A DNA stretch of 64,000 nucleotides from JAKACA01 sp050008715 (GCA_050008715.1 JBEKMC010000001.1:1-64000), one strand, 5' to 3'. Counted from the stretch's first letter, positions 32,458 to 41,949 are shown. The notes: a model not told the origin generated them from the sequence alone. Made by a program: numbers and translations.

Positions 32458-34152
32458 TCAGATGCTGGCCGTCTCGCGCCACCGGCCGAACACGTCGGCG
32501 AGGGCGTTCATGATCTCGCCGACGGTCGCGTACGTGAGCACCGCCCGGTGGATCGCCGGCATGAGGTTCGAGTCGGAGCTGGCGGCAACGACCCGGATCT
32601 CGTCGAGTGCCGCCTCGACGGCCTCGCCCGAGCGCCGCCCACGAACGTCCGCAAGGCGCTTGTTCTGTAGCTCCTCGACCTCCTGGCCGATCTGCAGGAT
32701 CGGTGGCGGGTCCTCCTCGTTGCCCTCGAAGTAGCCCGTCACGCCGACGACGATCCGCCGATGGGCGGAGACCTTCTGCTCGTAGGAGTAGGCGGCATCG
32801 CCGATCTCGGACTGGAACCAGCCCTGCTCGATCCCGGCGTACACGCCTTCGAGGATGGAGCCGGACCCAAGCTCGTCCAGGTACGCGAACACGGCCTCGG
32901 CCTGGCGCTCCATCTCGTCGGTGAGCGCCTCGACGAAGTAAGAGCCGCCGAGGGGGTCGGCGACGTGGGTGACGCCGATCTCGTGGGCGATGACCTGCTG
33001 GGTGCGAAGGGCGATGCGGGCCGCCTTCTCCGTCGGGAGGGCGAGCACCTCGTCCATCGAGTTGGTGTGCAGGCTCTGGGTCCCGCCGAGCACGCCGGCG
33101 AGGGCTTCGATGGCCGTGCGGACGATGTTCACCTCCGGCTGCTGAGCCGTCAGCGAGCATCCGGCCGTCTGAGTGTGGAACCGAAGCTGCAGCGATCGCT
33201 CGGTCTCGGCGCCGTAGCGCTCCTTCAGCCAGCGCGCCCAGATGCGCCGCGCCGCCCGGTATTTGGCGATCTCCTCGAAGAAATCGAGGTGGGCGTTGAA
33301 GAAGAAACTCAACCGGGGTGCGAACTCGTCGACCGGCAACCCCGCCGCCACCGCCGCCTCGACGTAGGCGAAACCGTTGGCCAGCGTGAAGGCCAGCTCC
33401 TGCGCCGCCGTCGAGCCGGCCTCTCGGATGTGGTAGCCGGATACCGACACCGTGTTCCACTTCGGCATCTCCGCCGAGCAGTAGCGGATCATGTCGGTGA
33501 CGACGCGCACCGACGGCCTCGGCGGGAAGACGTACTCCTTCTGGGCCTGGTACTCCTTCAAGATGTCGTTCTGGATCGTGCCGCCGAGTGCCCGGCGCGG
33601 CGTGCCGACCTTCTCGGCGGCGGCGAAGTACATCGCCAGCAGCACGGCCGCCGGCGAGTTGATCGTCATCGAGGTCGTCACCGTACCGAGATCGATGCCG
33701 GCAAAGAGGTCTTCCACGTCGGCCAAGGTGTCGACGGCGACGCCGCAGCGGCCCACCTCGCCGAGGCACTCCGGGTCGTCCGAGTCGCGGCCCATGAGCG
33801 TCGGCAGGTCGAAGGCGGTCGACAGGCCGTCGCCGCCCGAGCGGAGGATCTCCTTGAAGCGGACGTTCGTGTCCTCAGCCGTCCCGAAGCCGGCGAACAG
33901 CCGCATCGTCCAGAGCCTGGACCGGTACATCGAGGCGTGCGGGCCCCGCGTGTACGGGTAGACGCCGGGCAGCTCGTCCCCGGGGCCGTACACAGGGTCG
34001 AGAGGGATGCCGGACAGCGTCTCGAAGTCGGCGTCGCGCAGCGGGGCCTTCTCGTACTGTCGGCGCCACTCGCTCCAGTTGGCCCGATTCGCCTCGCCGG
34101 CCCGATTCGCCTCGCCAGCCCGATTTGCCTCGCCAGCACCGTGATCGATCAC
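32458..34152 (-). CDS. B12-dependent acyl-CoA mutase large subunit (methylmalonyl/isobutyryl-CoA mutase type)
   Basis: A 564-residue substrate-binding barrel of the methylmalonyl-CoA mutase superfamily. It includes MYRSRLWTMRLFAGFGTAED, AFDLPTLMGRDSDDPECLGE, VSVSGYHIREAGSTAAQELA and LRFHTQTAGCSLTAQQP. It stops before the cobalamin-binding domain, as in IcmA-like large subunits that need a separate small B12 subunit; none is encoded nearby. His replaces the Tyr before the SMY motif of methylmalonyl-CoA mutase, so the substrate may differ. The N-terminus carries three GEANRA repeats made by an 18-bp tandem repeat. Substrate specificity unresolved. Confidence 0.85.
   Translation of the reverse strand: MIDHGAGEANRAGEANRAGEANRANWSEWRRQYEKAPLRDADFETLSGIPLDPVYGPGDELPGVYPYTRGPHASMYRSRLWTMRLFAGFGTAEDTNVRFKEILRSGGDGLSTAFDLPTLMGRDSDDPECLGEVGRCGVAVDTLADVEDLFAGIDLGTVTTSMTINSPAAVLLAMYFAAAEKVGTPRRALGGTIQNDILKEYQAQKEYVFPPRPSVRVVTDMIRYCSAEMPKWNTVSVSGYHIREAGSTAAQELAFTLANGFAYVEAAVAAGLPVDEFAPRLSFFFNAHLDFFEEIAKYRAARRIWARWLKERYGAETERSLQLRFHTQTAGCSLTAQQPEVNIVRTAIEALAGVLGGTQSLHTNSMDEVLALPTEKAARIALRTQQVIAHEIGVTHVADPLGGSYFVEALTDEMERQAEAVFAYLDELGSGSILEGVYAGIEQGWFQSEIGDAAYSYEQKVSAHRRIVVGVTGYFEGNEEDPPPILQIGQEVEELQNKRLADVRGRRSGEAVEAALDEIRVVAASSDSNLMPAIHRAVLTYATVGEIMNALADVFGRWRETASI
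34081..34134. repeat. 18-bp tandem repeat in the mutase 5' end
   Basis: Three units of the type GGCCCGATTCGCCTCGCC; the first two are identical and the third differs at two bases. On the minus strand they encode repeated GEANRA at the mutase N-terminus. Confidence 0.92.
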
Positions 34153-34198
34153 GGAACGAGTCTACGAGGCCGACCCCGCCGATCCGGAGCGGTCGGGC

Positions 34199-34573
34199 TC
34201 AGAGCTCGGCGACGTGGCAGACCGCCTCCACGTTGTGGCCGTCCGGGTCACGGACGAACGTGGCGAAGTAGGCGTCGTGGTACTCGGGGAACAGTTGCGG
34301 TGAATACAGGATCTCCGCCCCGATGGCGATGGCGGCGGCATGGAAGTCCCTCACCTGCGCACGGTCGGAGGCCCTGAAGGCGAGGTGCAGCTCTCGGTCG
34401 CCGGCGCGCTCGGCAGGGATGAGCCAGAAGGATCCGCCGTCGTCCTCGAAGAAGAAACCCACCCAACCCTCCCCATCGCTTGCCACGGTCACGCCGAGCG
34501 TCACGAGGAGCGGCTCGTAGAAGCGGCGGCTCGCCTCGACGTCGGACACCTGCAAGTTGACGTGGTCGATCAT
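34199..34573 (-). CDS. VOC-superfamily (glyoxalase-like) protein
   Basis: A 124-residue protein with the two beta-alpha-beta-beta-beta units of the vicinal oxygen chelate fold: MIDHVNLQVSDVEASRRFYE, ELHLAFRASDRAQVRDFH and the closing FVRDPDGHNVEAVCH. Potential metal ligands are the His near the start, the His of HLAF and the final Glu. Members include glyoxalases, dioxygenases and resistance proteins; nothing here selects one. The ATG at 34573 begins directly at the first strand. Confidence 0.88.
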   Translation of the reverse strand: MIDHVNLQVSDVEASRRFYEPLLVTLGVTVASDGEGWVGFFFEDDGGSFWLIPAERAGDRELHLAFRASDRAQVRDFHAAAIAIGAEILYSPQLFPEYHDAYFATFVRDPDGHNVEAVCHVAEL

Positions 34574-34587
34574 GGACCCAGTCCGCC

Positions 34588-36345
34588 TCAGCGGTCGGGC
34601 CCGAGCGAGGCCGGCGGTGACAGATGCTGACCGGACGAGAACCGGCCCCGCCCGCGGCCACCGGTACCGGCCACCCACACCATGTCGCGGCCGCGGCGCT
34701 TGGCCTCGTACATGGCCGCGTCGGAGAGCGCCAGCACCTCGTCGGCGGAGGTGAAGTCTCTCGAGAGCGACGCCACGCCGATCGAGATCCGGATGGGCAG
34801 GTCCCCCGTGAGCTTCGTCGAGTCGAGGGAGGCGATGAGCGCCCTCAGTGCCTCGGCGATCGTCATGCCCTCGTCGAGCTCGGTGTCACCGAGGAGGACG
34901 ACGAACTCCTCGCCGCCGTAGCGGGCGAGGATGTCGTGCTTGCGCAAGCGCTCCGACAGCGCCTGCCCGATCCACTGCAGCACCAGGTCGCCCTGCGAGT
35001 GGCCGTAGGTGTCGTTCACGGGCTTGAAGTGGTCGATGTCGATGAACAGGACCGTGCTCGGCTCGTCGCGCAGTCGCAGCCGCTCCATCGCCCGCGTGAC
35101 GGCGATGACGAGGGCGCGCCGGTTGGCAAGGCCCGTGAGCGGGTCGGTCTGTGCCTCGACGCGTACGGCTTCGAACTCCCGGGCCTGTTCGACCGCCGTA
35201 GCACATTGGTCGGCGAAGAATTCCAGCGCCTGGATATGGGCGCGGTCGGGGAGGAGACCGTTCTTCGGCTCGTCGAGGGAGATCAAGCCGATCGTCTCAC
35301 CGGAGAGACCCACGAGCGGCACGGTCAGCATGTCCTCGGCGTGCCACTGCCCGTCCTTCCAGTCCGGATCGGGCTCCGGCGTGTTGAGCTTGGCATCGAG
35401 CTCGGCGGGGATCGTGAAACGCCGGTGGTCGAAGAGGTACGACCGCGACACGACCATCTCCGGCTGCATGGCAGGAGCGAACTCGTCGAGCGAGACTGCG
35501 TTGGCGCGAAGCTCGGCGTCCTCGTCGACCGAGAGGCCGACGCTCGCCCGCATCTCCAGCTGGTGACCGCCGACGCCCAGGTAGATGGCGGCTCGCCAGA
35601 ACCCTCCGGCGTTCGACATCGCGCCCGCGATGCCGCGCAGGACGTCGTCGAGACCCACGTCCCCACGCACTCGGGCGCTTGCGGCCATGAGCGCCTCGAG
35701 CTGGCCCCGCTGCGCCTCGGCGATCGCACGAGCGGCCCGCTCGGTCGCCCGGGTCCGCACGATCTCGAGCCCGACGACGGTGAACTCGGCGAGCGCTTCG
35801 AGCATGAGCGCCTGCTCGGGCGGCGGCAGCTCACCGGAGAGGGGGTCGTCCGGGTTGAGGTAGCCGATGATTCGTCCGTCCGAGTCGATGAGCGGGGCGA
35901 ACAGCAACGAGCCGGGCTGCCACGTCCTCGGCGGGACGGAGACGCCCGTCGACCGGACCACCGCCCGCACGTCCTCGCGGTCGCGCACGGCGTGCCCCGG
36001 AGGGACCCAGTGGACTCCGCCGAGGGCGATGGACGAGTGGATGAGCGCCTCGAAGGCACTGTCGCTCACGACGAGGTTGCGGAAGGCTCGCTCGTCATCG
36101 AGGCGAACCCCGGCCGAGGCGGCATGGTGGAAATGGCCGTCGTCGCCCCGCAGGGCCAAGACACAGGCGGAGTACCCGAGCGCCGACCGGGCCGTGTTCA
36201 CGACCATGTGGAACAAGGTCTGCTCGTCATCCATGGACGCGAGCGAGCGGGCGAGGCGGAGAACCCCGCGCAGCTGGGCGGCCGTGCGATCGAAGCCCTC
36301 GCCCGTCGGCGGAGGCATCGGTACGACATCTGGGCTAGTCGCCAT
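34588..36345 (-). CDS. GAF-GAF-GGDEF diguanylate cyclase
   Basis: A 584-residue soluble signalling enzyme. Two GAF-type sensor domains (about 40-190, LFHMVVNTARSALGYSACVL; about 230-400, LDDVLRGIAGAMSNAGGF) precede a GGDEF domain. The active site is ARYGGEEFVVLLG, and an RKHD inhibitory site lies exactly five residues before GGEEF, so it should make c-di-GMP and be feedback-inhibited. No transmembrane segment or EAL domain is present. The ATG at 36345 is chosen for being closest to the first domain; a GTG at 36384 is possible. It faces the pnt operon. The BldD homologue at 54 kb is a plausible receiver of its product. Confidence 0.92.
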   Translation of the reverse strand: MATSPDVVPMPPPTGEGFDRTAAQLRGVLRLARSLASMDDEQTLFHMVVNTARSALGYSACVLALRGDDGHFHHAASAGVRLDDERAFRNLVVSDSAFEALIHSSIALGGVHWVPPGHAVRDREDVRAVVRSTGVSVPPRTWQPGSLLFAPLIDSDGRIIGYLNPDDPLSGELPPPEQALMLEALAEFTVVGLEIVRTRATERAARAIAEAQRGQLEALMAASARVRGDVGLDDVLRGIAGAMSNAGGFWRAAIYLGVGGHQLEMRASVGLSVDEDAELRANAVSLDEFAPAMQPEMVVSRSYLFDHRRFTIPAELDAKLNTPEPDPDWKDGQWHAEDMLTVPLVGLSGETIGLISLDEPKNGLLPDRAHIQALEFFADQCATAVEQAREFEAVRVEAQTDPLTGLANRRALVIAVTRAMERLRLRDEPSTVLFIDIDHFKPVNDTYGHSQGDLVLQWIGQALSERLRKHDILARYGGEEFVVLLGDTELDEGMTIAEALRALIASLDSTKLTGDLPIRISIGVASLSRDFTSADEVLALSDAAMYEAKRRGRDMVWVAGTGGRGRGRFSSGQHLSPPASLGPDR

Positions 36346-36537
36346 CTGGGCTAACCGCTTTCGGGCGCGGGCGGCCACCAACACGACGTCACGTCGTTGT
36401 CGTCATCTGGCGTCTGCATGGCACCCCCACGAGTGATCCGCCCAATTGTAAGCGACTCTGCACCACCCGAAATGCATGCCGGTCTGGAACAGATCCGCAG
36501 GTCGCCTTACGCGTCGCATTTTGCTAGACCACAGCTC

Positions 36538-37674
36538 ATGCACGTCGCCGTTCCGCGCGAGTCCGTTCCCGGCGAGCGCCGAGTCGCAACCGTCCCGAGC
36601 GCCATCGCAAGGCTGAAAGCCAAGGGGATCGATGTCACCATCGAGACCGGCGCCGGCGCCGGCGCCCTGTTCGACGATGCTGCCTACGTGGCAGCGGGCG
36701 CAACGGTCGCACCCGACCTCGACGCCACCTTCGCCGGGACCGACGTCATCGCCAAGGTGCAGGCTCCTACGCCGGAAGAGGCAGGTCACTTCCCCGAAGG
36801 CTCCGCCCTCGTGTGCCTGCTGCAGCCGGCGTCGCACCTGCCGCTCGTCCGGGTCCTGCTCGCCAGGCGGATCTCCGCCTTCAGCCTCGACCTCTTGCCC
36901 CGTATCAGCCGCGCCCAGGCGATGGACGCCCTCTCCTCGCAGGCGACCGTGGGTGGTTACCGGGCGGGATTGCTCGCCGCCGAACGCCTCCCCCGCTTCT
37001 TCCCGATGTTCATGACGGCGGCCGGCACCGTGCCTCCTGCCAAGGTCCTCGTGCTCGGTGCCGGCGTGGCAGGGCTGCAGGCGATCGCCACCGCCCGACG
37101 CCTCGGCGCCATCGTGCGCGCCTACGACGTGCGGCCCGCATCGCGAACCGAGGTGCAGTCACTCGGGGCCGCCTTCGTGGAGCTGGAGCTCGAGGCGCAG
37201 GAGGGACAAGGCGGCTACGCCCGCGAGCAGTCCGAAGAGTTTCTCGCCCGTCAGCGCGAGCTCATCGGCAACGAGGTCGCCGGGGCCGACGCCGTCATCA
37301 CGACGGCTGCCATTCCCGGTCGGAAGGCGCCGCTGCTCGTCACGGCGGAGATGGTCGCCCGGATGAGCCCGGGCAGCGTCATCATCGACCTCGCTGCCGA
37401 GTCCGGCGGCAACTGCGAGCTCTCCGAGCCCGGCAAGGACGTCGTCGTGAACGGCGTCACCATCTACGGGGCCAGCAACGTCGCCAGCTCGATGGCGACG
37501 CACGCGAGCTTCCTGTACGCCCGCAACATCGCCGAGCTGCTCGGCGTGATGGTGGCTGACGGAGCCTTCCATGCCGATTTCGACGACGAGATCATCGCCG
37601 GGAGCTGCGTCACCTTCGCCGGCGAAGTACGCCACGAGCCCACGCGACTGGCGCTCGAAGGAGACAGCGCATGA
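36538..37674 (+). CDS. pntAA: NAD(P) transhydrogenase alpha subunit, NAD-binding part
   Basis: A 378-residue soluble domain I of the proton-translocating transhydrogenase, which passes hydride between NADH and NADP+ using the proton gradient. It starts MHVAVPRESVPGERRVATVP, like alanine dehydrogenase and PntA. It has the RQD-loop region with SSQATVGGYRAGLLAAERL, a Rossmann motif VLVLGAGVAGLQAIATARRL, and NVASSMATHASFLYARNI at the end. Here the alpha chain is split: the membrane part is a separate gene whose ATG overlaps this stop (ATGA). The long open frame upstream of ATG 36538 has no similarity. Confidence 0.95.
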   Translation: MHVAVPRESVPGERRVATVPSAIARLKAKGIDVTIETGAGAGALFDDAAYVAAGATVAPDLDATFAGTDVIAKVQAPTPEEAGHFPEGSALVCLLQPASHLPLVRVLLARRISAFSLDLLPRISRAQAMDALSSQATVGGYRAGLLAAERLPRFFPMFMTAAGTVPPAKVLVLGAGVAGLQAIATARRLGAIVRAYDVRPASRTEVQSLGAAFVELELEAQEGQGGYAREQSEEFLARQRELIGNEVAGADAVITTAAIPGRKAPLLVTAEMVARMSPGSVIIDLAAESGGNCELSEPGKDVVVNGVTIYGASNVASSMATHASFLYARNIAELLGVMVADGAFHADFDDEIIAGSCVTFAGEVRHEPTRLALEGDSA

Positions 37675-38012
37675 ACGGCTCCGACATCCTCACGCTCATC
37701 ACGATCTTCGTGCTCTCGGCGTTCGTCGGCTTCGAAGTCATCTCGAAGGTGCCGAGCATCCTGCACACGCCGCTCATGTCGGGCACGAACGCCATCCACG
37801 GTGTCGTCCTCGTGGGCTCGATGATCGTGCTCGGGACGGCGCACGGGTCGCTCGAGATCTCGTTGGGTTTCGTGGCGGTTGTGCTGGCGACCATCAACGT
37901 CGTCGGTGGCTTCGTCGTCACCGACCGAATGCTCGAGATGTTCAAGGGACGCCCGGCGGCGCCGAGCAAGGCCGCCGAAGCGGACAAGCCCGACACCGGA
38001 GGCCAGCGATGA
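37671..38012 (+). CDS. pntAB: NAD(P) transhydrogenase alpha subunit, membrane part
   Basis: A 113-residue protein with three or four membrane helices, including LITIFVLSAFVGFEVISKVP and TPLMSGTNAIHGVVLVGS, the conserved PLMSxTNAI(H/S)G stretch of domain II. It carries part of the proton channel. Its ends overlap pntAA and pntB by four bases each (ATGA), giving a strictly coupled three-gene operon. Confidence 0.95.
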   Translation: MNGSDILTLITIFVLSAFVGFEVISKVPSILHTPLMSGTNAIHGVVLVGSMIVLGTAHGSLEISLGFVAVVLATINVVGGFVVTDRMLEMFKGRPAAPSKAAEADKPDTGGQR

Positions 38013-39394
38013 GCCTCGACACGGGCATTCGCCTCGCCTACCTCATCGCCGCCGTCTGCTTCATCGTGGCGTTGAGCGGGCTGTCCGGGCCGAAGACGGC
38101 GCGGGCCGGCAACCTCATCGGGGCAGCCGGAATGACCCTTGCCGTCGGGATGACGTTCGCAACGCCGGGACTGTCGCGATTCGCCCTCATGGTCGGCGCC
38201 ATGGCCCTCGGCGCCGTCATCGGCTTCCCGGCGGCGCGGCTCGTGAAGATGACGGCCATCCCGCAGATGGTGGCGGCGTTCAACGGCGTCGGCGGTGGAG
38301 CGGCTGCCTTGATCGCGCTGGCCACGTTCTTGAAGGCGACGCCGGCCGATCTTGCCGCCTACCAGGTCATCGAGGTGCTCTTCGGCGTCATCATCGGATG
38401 CGTCTCGTTCTCCGGCTCGGCGATTGCCTTCGCCAAGTTGCAGGAGCTCATGACCGGTCGTCCCGTCACCTACCCCGGCCAGCAGGTCTTGAACGGTCTC
38501 GTCGGTGCCGCCATCCTCGCCCTCGGCGTCGTCGCCTGCGTGAGCCCCCACACGTGGCGCGTGGCGGCGGTGGCGGGGCTCGCCCTGCTGTTCGGGATCG
38601 CCTTCGTCCTCCCGATCGGTGGCGCCGATGTCCCGGTGCTCATCTCGCTGCTGAACTCGTTCACGGGGCTGGCGGTCGCTGCGAGCGGTTTCGTGCTGCA
38701 CTCCGTCGTGCTCGTCGTTGCCGGCACGCTCGTCGGCGCATCGGGCACGTTGCTCACGAGGATGATGAGCGCAGCGATGGGACGGTCGCTGCCGAACATC
38801 CTCTTCAGCGCGTTCGGATCGGTCATCACGGCAACCGGTGGCGCCGAGGGGGCCACCGATCGCAGCGTGCGCTCGGCCAGCGCCGAGGACATCGCCGTCC
38901 TCCTCGCCTACTCGCGCAAGGTCATCATCGTGCCGGGTTACGGCCTCGCCGTAGCCCAGGCGCAGCACACCGCCCGCGAGCTCGCCGAGCTGCTCGAGTC
39001 ACGCGGCGTCGAGGTCATCTACGCGATCCACCCCGTCGCGGGCCGGATGCCCGGTCACATGAACGTCCTGCTCGCAGAAGCGAACGTCCCGTACGACCAG
39101 CTGAAGGAGATGGACGACGCCAACCCGGAGTTCGCCACCGCCGACGTGGCTCTCGTCGTCGGTGCCAACGACGTCGTCAACCCGGCGGCGAAGAACTCCC
39201 CCGGGAGCCCGATCTACGGGATGCCGATCCTGTCGGTCGACGAGGCGAAGAACATCGTCTTCCTCAAACGCTCGATGCGCCCGGGCTTCGCCGGCATCGA
39301 CAACGAGCTGCTCTTCGACGACAAGACGACGTTGCTCTTCGGCGACGCCAAGGCCTCGCTCGGACAGCTCGTGGCAGCCGTCAAGCAGCTCTGA
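38009..39394 (+). CDS. pntB: NAD(P) transhydrogenase beta subunit
   Basis: A 461-residue protein. About nine membrane helices (domain II, including PQMVAAFNGVGGGAAAL) are followed by the NADP(H)-binding domain III, recognised by VPGYGLAVAQAQHTARELAE, HPVAGRMPGHMNVLLAEA, VGANDVVNPAAKNSPGSPI and KRSMRPGFAGIDNELLF. With the two upstream proteins it completes the enzyme, a main source of NADPH for biosynthesis and redox defence. A 15-bp tandem repeat begins within its last two codons and continues into the non-coding DNA behind it. Confidence 0.96.
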   Translation: MSLDTGIRLAYLIAAVCFIVALSGLSGPKTARAGNLIGAAGMTLAVGMTFATPGLSRFALMVGAMALGAVIGFPAARLVKMTAIPQMVAAFNGVGGGAAALIALATFLKATPADLAAYQVIEVLFGVIIGCVSFSGSAIAFAKLQELMTGRPVTYPGQQVLNGLVGAAILALGVVACVSPHTWRVAAVAGLALLFGIAFVLPIGGADVPVLISLLNSFTGLAVAASGFVLHSVVLVVAGTLVGASGTLLTRMMSAAMGRSLPNILFSAFGSVITATGGAEGATDRSVRSASAEDIAVLLAYSRKVIIVPGYGLAVAQAQHTARELAELLESRGVEVIYAIHPVAGRMPGHMNVLLAEANVPYDQLKEMDDANPEFATADVALVVGANDVVNPAAKNSPGSPIYGMPILSVDEAKNIVFLKRSMRPGFAGIDNELLFDDKTTLLFGDAKASLGQLVAAVKQL

Positions 39395-39472
39395 GACACG
39401 CAGCTCCGAGTCACGCCGCTCCGGGTCGAGGGGCTCTGGGTCAAGGGGCTCTGGGTCACACCGCTCTGGGCA
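39388..39472. repeat. 15-bp tandem repeat at the end of pntB
   Basis: About five and a half units of the type GCTCTGGGTCAAGGG. The first covers the last codons and stop of pntB, and the array fills the space up to the convergent PIN-TRAM gene. Confidence 0.88.
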
Positions 39473-39478
39473 GTCCGC

Positions 39479-40621
39479 TCAGCGCCGCTCGTTGACCTCC
39501 CAGTCGGTCTCGCGCGGTGACCCGGCGCCGTCCATCACCTGCCCGAACACGATCAGGCCTTGGCTCGTCGGTCGGGTGGACAGCACGGCGACATCGACCC
39601 CGTCCTCTCCGATGAGATGGGCGGCATCGTTGACCACGACCATGTCACCGTCGGGCAGGTAACCGACCGCCTGACGGGGCTGCTTGCCCGGGCGCACGAG
39701 GTCGACGCGCAGTCGCTCTCCGGGCACGTGGTCAGGGGCGAGGTCCGACAGGAGCGCCCTCATGTCGATGATGCGGATGCCGATCGCGGCCTGCTGGCGG
39801 GCGACCTCGGCCGACGAAGTGACGACGCGCACACCGAGACGGTCGGCGATCGCCAGCACCTTCTCCTCGGTCATGGCCGCTGCCGGCACGTCGCCGCTCA
39901 CGATCGTCACGGTGACCCCGGCTTCCCGGATGGCTTCGAGCGCCTCGAGCCCACGTCGCGCTCGCCGCGAGGCGACTGGATCGGGTGCGTCGGCGAGCGT
40001 GCGCAGCTCGTCGGCGACAGGTTCGGGCACGAGGATCTCGGTGCCGAGCAGTCCGGCTCGCCCGAGCACGAGGAAGGCGCGGTCCATCACAGCGGACGTG
40101 TCCACCATGAGGGCGTCCGTGTTCGCCTCGCCGTCTCCGACGGCAAGGCGCCGGGAGAGGCGGGCGGCATCGGAGAGCTGCCGGCCCTTCGTCAGACCGA
40201 TACGGAGGCCGAGATACCCGATGACCCAGGCGACCGATGCGGCGATCGGGTAGTCGAAGTCCTGCTTGACGAAGACGAACAGCGGGATGCATGCCACGCA
40301 GCCCACGAGGAGGCCGAGGCCCCCGAGCAGGGCGCCGGCGAGGATCTCGGTCGCCGGCACGTCGCGCCAACGACGTGTCCAATGCACAGAGACGCGCTCC
40401 ACGACGCGCCCGAAGGCGCCGCCGAACACGTAGGCGACGAGAACCCCGATCGTGGCGCCGAGGACGCGGGCGCCCGAGGTCGAGTTCTCCGTGATCGAAA
40501 GGCCGACGAGCGCTCCGACGACGACGACGATGACGCGGAGGATCTCTACGAAGACCGTGGCGTCGGATCCCCTCGTGGCGGCTCGCACAATCGAAAGCGT
40601 ACTGACCGCCGGAGCCCCCAT
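39479..40621 (-). CDS. PIN-TRAM membrane protein (YacL-like)
   Basis: A 380-residue protein with four N-terminal membrane helices (VFVEILRVIVVVVGALVG; VLGATIGVLVAYVFGGAFG; ILAGALLGGLGLLVGCVACI; ASVAWVIGYLGLRIG). They are followed by a PIN-type nuclease domain opening LMVDTSAVMDR, with acidic residues typical of the active site, and a TRAM-like RNA-binding end (GERLRVDLVRPGKQPRQAVG...DGDMVVVNDA). Related YacL proteins are membrane-bound and probably cleave RNA. Its start is only 23 bases from that of the divergent GH18 gene, so the two promoters must lie inside each other's 5' ends. Confidence 0.88.
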   Translation of the reverse strand: MGAPAVSTLSIVRAATRGSDATVFVEILRVIVVVVGALVGLSITENSTSGARVLGATIGVLVAYVFGGAFGRVVERVSVHWTRRWRDVPATEILAGALLGGLGLLVGCVACIPLFVFVKQDFDYPIAASVAWVIGYLGLRIGLTKGRQLSDAARLSRRLAVGDGEANTDALMVDTSAVMDRAFLVLGRAGLLGTEILVPEPVADELRTLADAPDPVASRRARRGLEALEAIREAGVTVTIVSGDVPAAAMTEEKVLAIADRLGVRVVTSSAEVARQQAAIGIRIIDMRALLSDLAPDHVPGERLRVDLVRPGKQPRQAVGYLPDGDMVVVNDAAHLIGEDGVDVAVLSTRPTSQGLIVFGQVMDGAGSPRETDWEVNERR

Positions 40622-40644
40622 TGCCTCGGTACGCTCGGCGGGCC

Positions 40645-41949
40645 ATGACACCACGCGGGCGGCGGGGCACCGCCATTGCCGTCGCCATCATCCTCGCCGT
40701 CGCCGTCGTCATCGCGATCGTCGGCGTGGGCCACGCCGGCATGGGCGGCTCCGGCACGGTCACCACGACCAGCCCACCGACCATCCCGACGACGACCAAC
40801 CCCTACGCCGCCGAGGAGATCCGTACGGTGCTGGCGGCGAAGCGGGCTGTGAACGTCACACTTCCGAACGGGTCGGGTGCAGCGGCTCCGGTTCTCGGGC
40901 GGAGTCCCTACCGCTCGCCGCTCGGACGGCACGAGGTGGTGGGTTTCGTGCCGTATTACGAGCTCGGCAGCATCGACAAGATGGAGCTCGCCGACTTCAC
41001 CGACGTCGTGTACTACGCCCTCGACTTGAAGCCGAACGGTCTCCTCGACGAGGCCGGCTCGTCCACCGGCTGGAGCGACTTGCGCGACGGTGGTGCCGGG
41101 AACCTCGTGGCGTCGGGCCACACCGCTCATGACCGTGTCCTCTTGAGCGTCTTCTCGCAGAGCCCGTCGGTGCTCGCCGCTCTCGCTGCCCACCCGGGCG
41201 GCGGGAGGCGCCTCGCCGACGAGCTGGCGCCGCTGCTGTCGCAGTTCGGCTTCGACGGGATCGATCTCGACCTCGAGGGTCAGGCCGGGGCTGACCGGGC
41301 AGGTTTTGTCAGCTACATGGCAGCATTCTCGTCACGGCTGCGCACGCTCGACCCGTCGTGGACCATCATGCTGAACACGTTCCCGCAGTCGGCAGAGGAC
41401 ACGAGCGGTTTCTTCGACGTGCGGGCACTCGCCCGGTACGTCGACGTGATGTTCGTGATGGCCTACGACATGACGGACAACGAGATCCCGTCCGCCAACG
41501 CCCCCCTCACCGGGGCGAGCCTCACCGTCGCCGACGCGCTTGCCTCGTATGCGGCCGCCGGCCTGGCAGGCAAGACGATCCTCGGCACGCCGTTCTACGG
41601 CTACGACTTCCCGTCCCAAGGCTCGAGCGTGGGAGCGCAGGCTTCCGGCCAGCCGTACGCCGTCACCTACGACGCCATCCTCGCGTCCATCGTTCACGAC
41701 GGTCACAAACCGCTCTGGGATTCCGTGACGGACACGCCGTATACGGTCTTCCGCCGCTCCGGGTCATGGCATCAGACGTGGTTCGACGACCCGGCCTCGA
41801 TTGCCCTCAAGACGGCGCTGGCCGCCCAGTTCCATATCGCCGGGGTCGGTGCATGGGAGCTCGGCATGGTGCAACAGGCACCACAGATGATCACGGTCCT
41901 CACGGGCGGATCTCCGGTCCTGAAACAGCCGCTCGCCACACAACCCTGA
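40645..41949 (+). CDS. Membrane-anchored or secreted GH18-family glycosidase
   Basis: A 434-residue protein with an N-terminal signal/anchor helix (GTAIAVAIILAVAVVIAIVG), a Thr/Pro-rich spacer and a GH18 barrel. The catalytic strand FGFDGIDLDLEG has the complete DxxDxDxE motif (D204, D207, D209, E211). Other barrel strands are VVGFVPYYELGS, VMFVMAYDMTD and LGTPFYGYDFPS. GH18 enzymes cleave chitin or peptidoglycan-type glycans or act as spore-cortex-like hydrolases. The acidic motif is intact, so activity is expected; the substrate is not clear. ATG 40645 is used because it opens the signal sequence. Confidence 0.9.
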   Translation: MTPRGRRGTAIAVAIILAVAVVIAIVGVGHAGMGGSGTVTTTSPPTIPTTTNPYAAEEIRTVLAAKRAVNVTLPNGSGAAAPVLGRSPYRSPLGRHEVVGFVPYYELGSIDKMELADFTDVVYYALDLKPNGLLDEAGSSTGWSDLRDGGAGNLVASGHTAHDRVLLSVFSQSPSVLAALAAHPGGGRRLADELAPLLSQFGFDGIDLDLEGQAGADRAGFVSYMAAFSSRLRTLDPSWTIMLNTFPQSAEDTSGFFDVRALARYVDVMFVMAYDMTDNEIPSANAPLTGASLTVADALASYAAAGLAGKTILGTPFYGYDFPSQGSSVGAQASGQPYAVTYDAILASIVHDGHKPLWDSVTDTPYTVFRRSGSWHQTWFDDPASIALKTALAAQFHIAGVGAWELGMVQQAPQMITVLTGGSPVLKQPLATQP

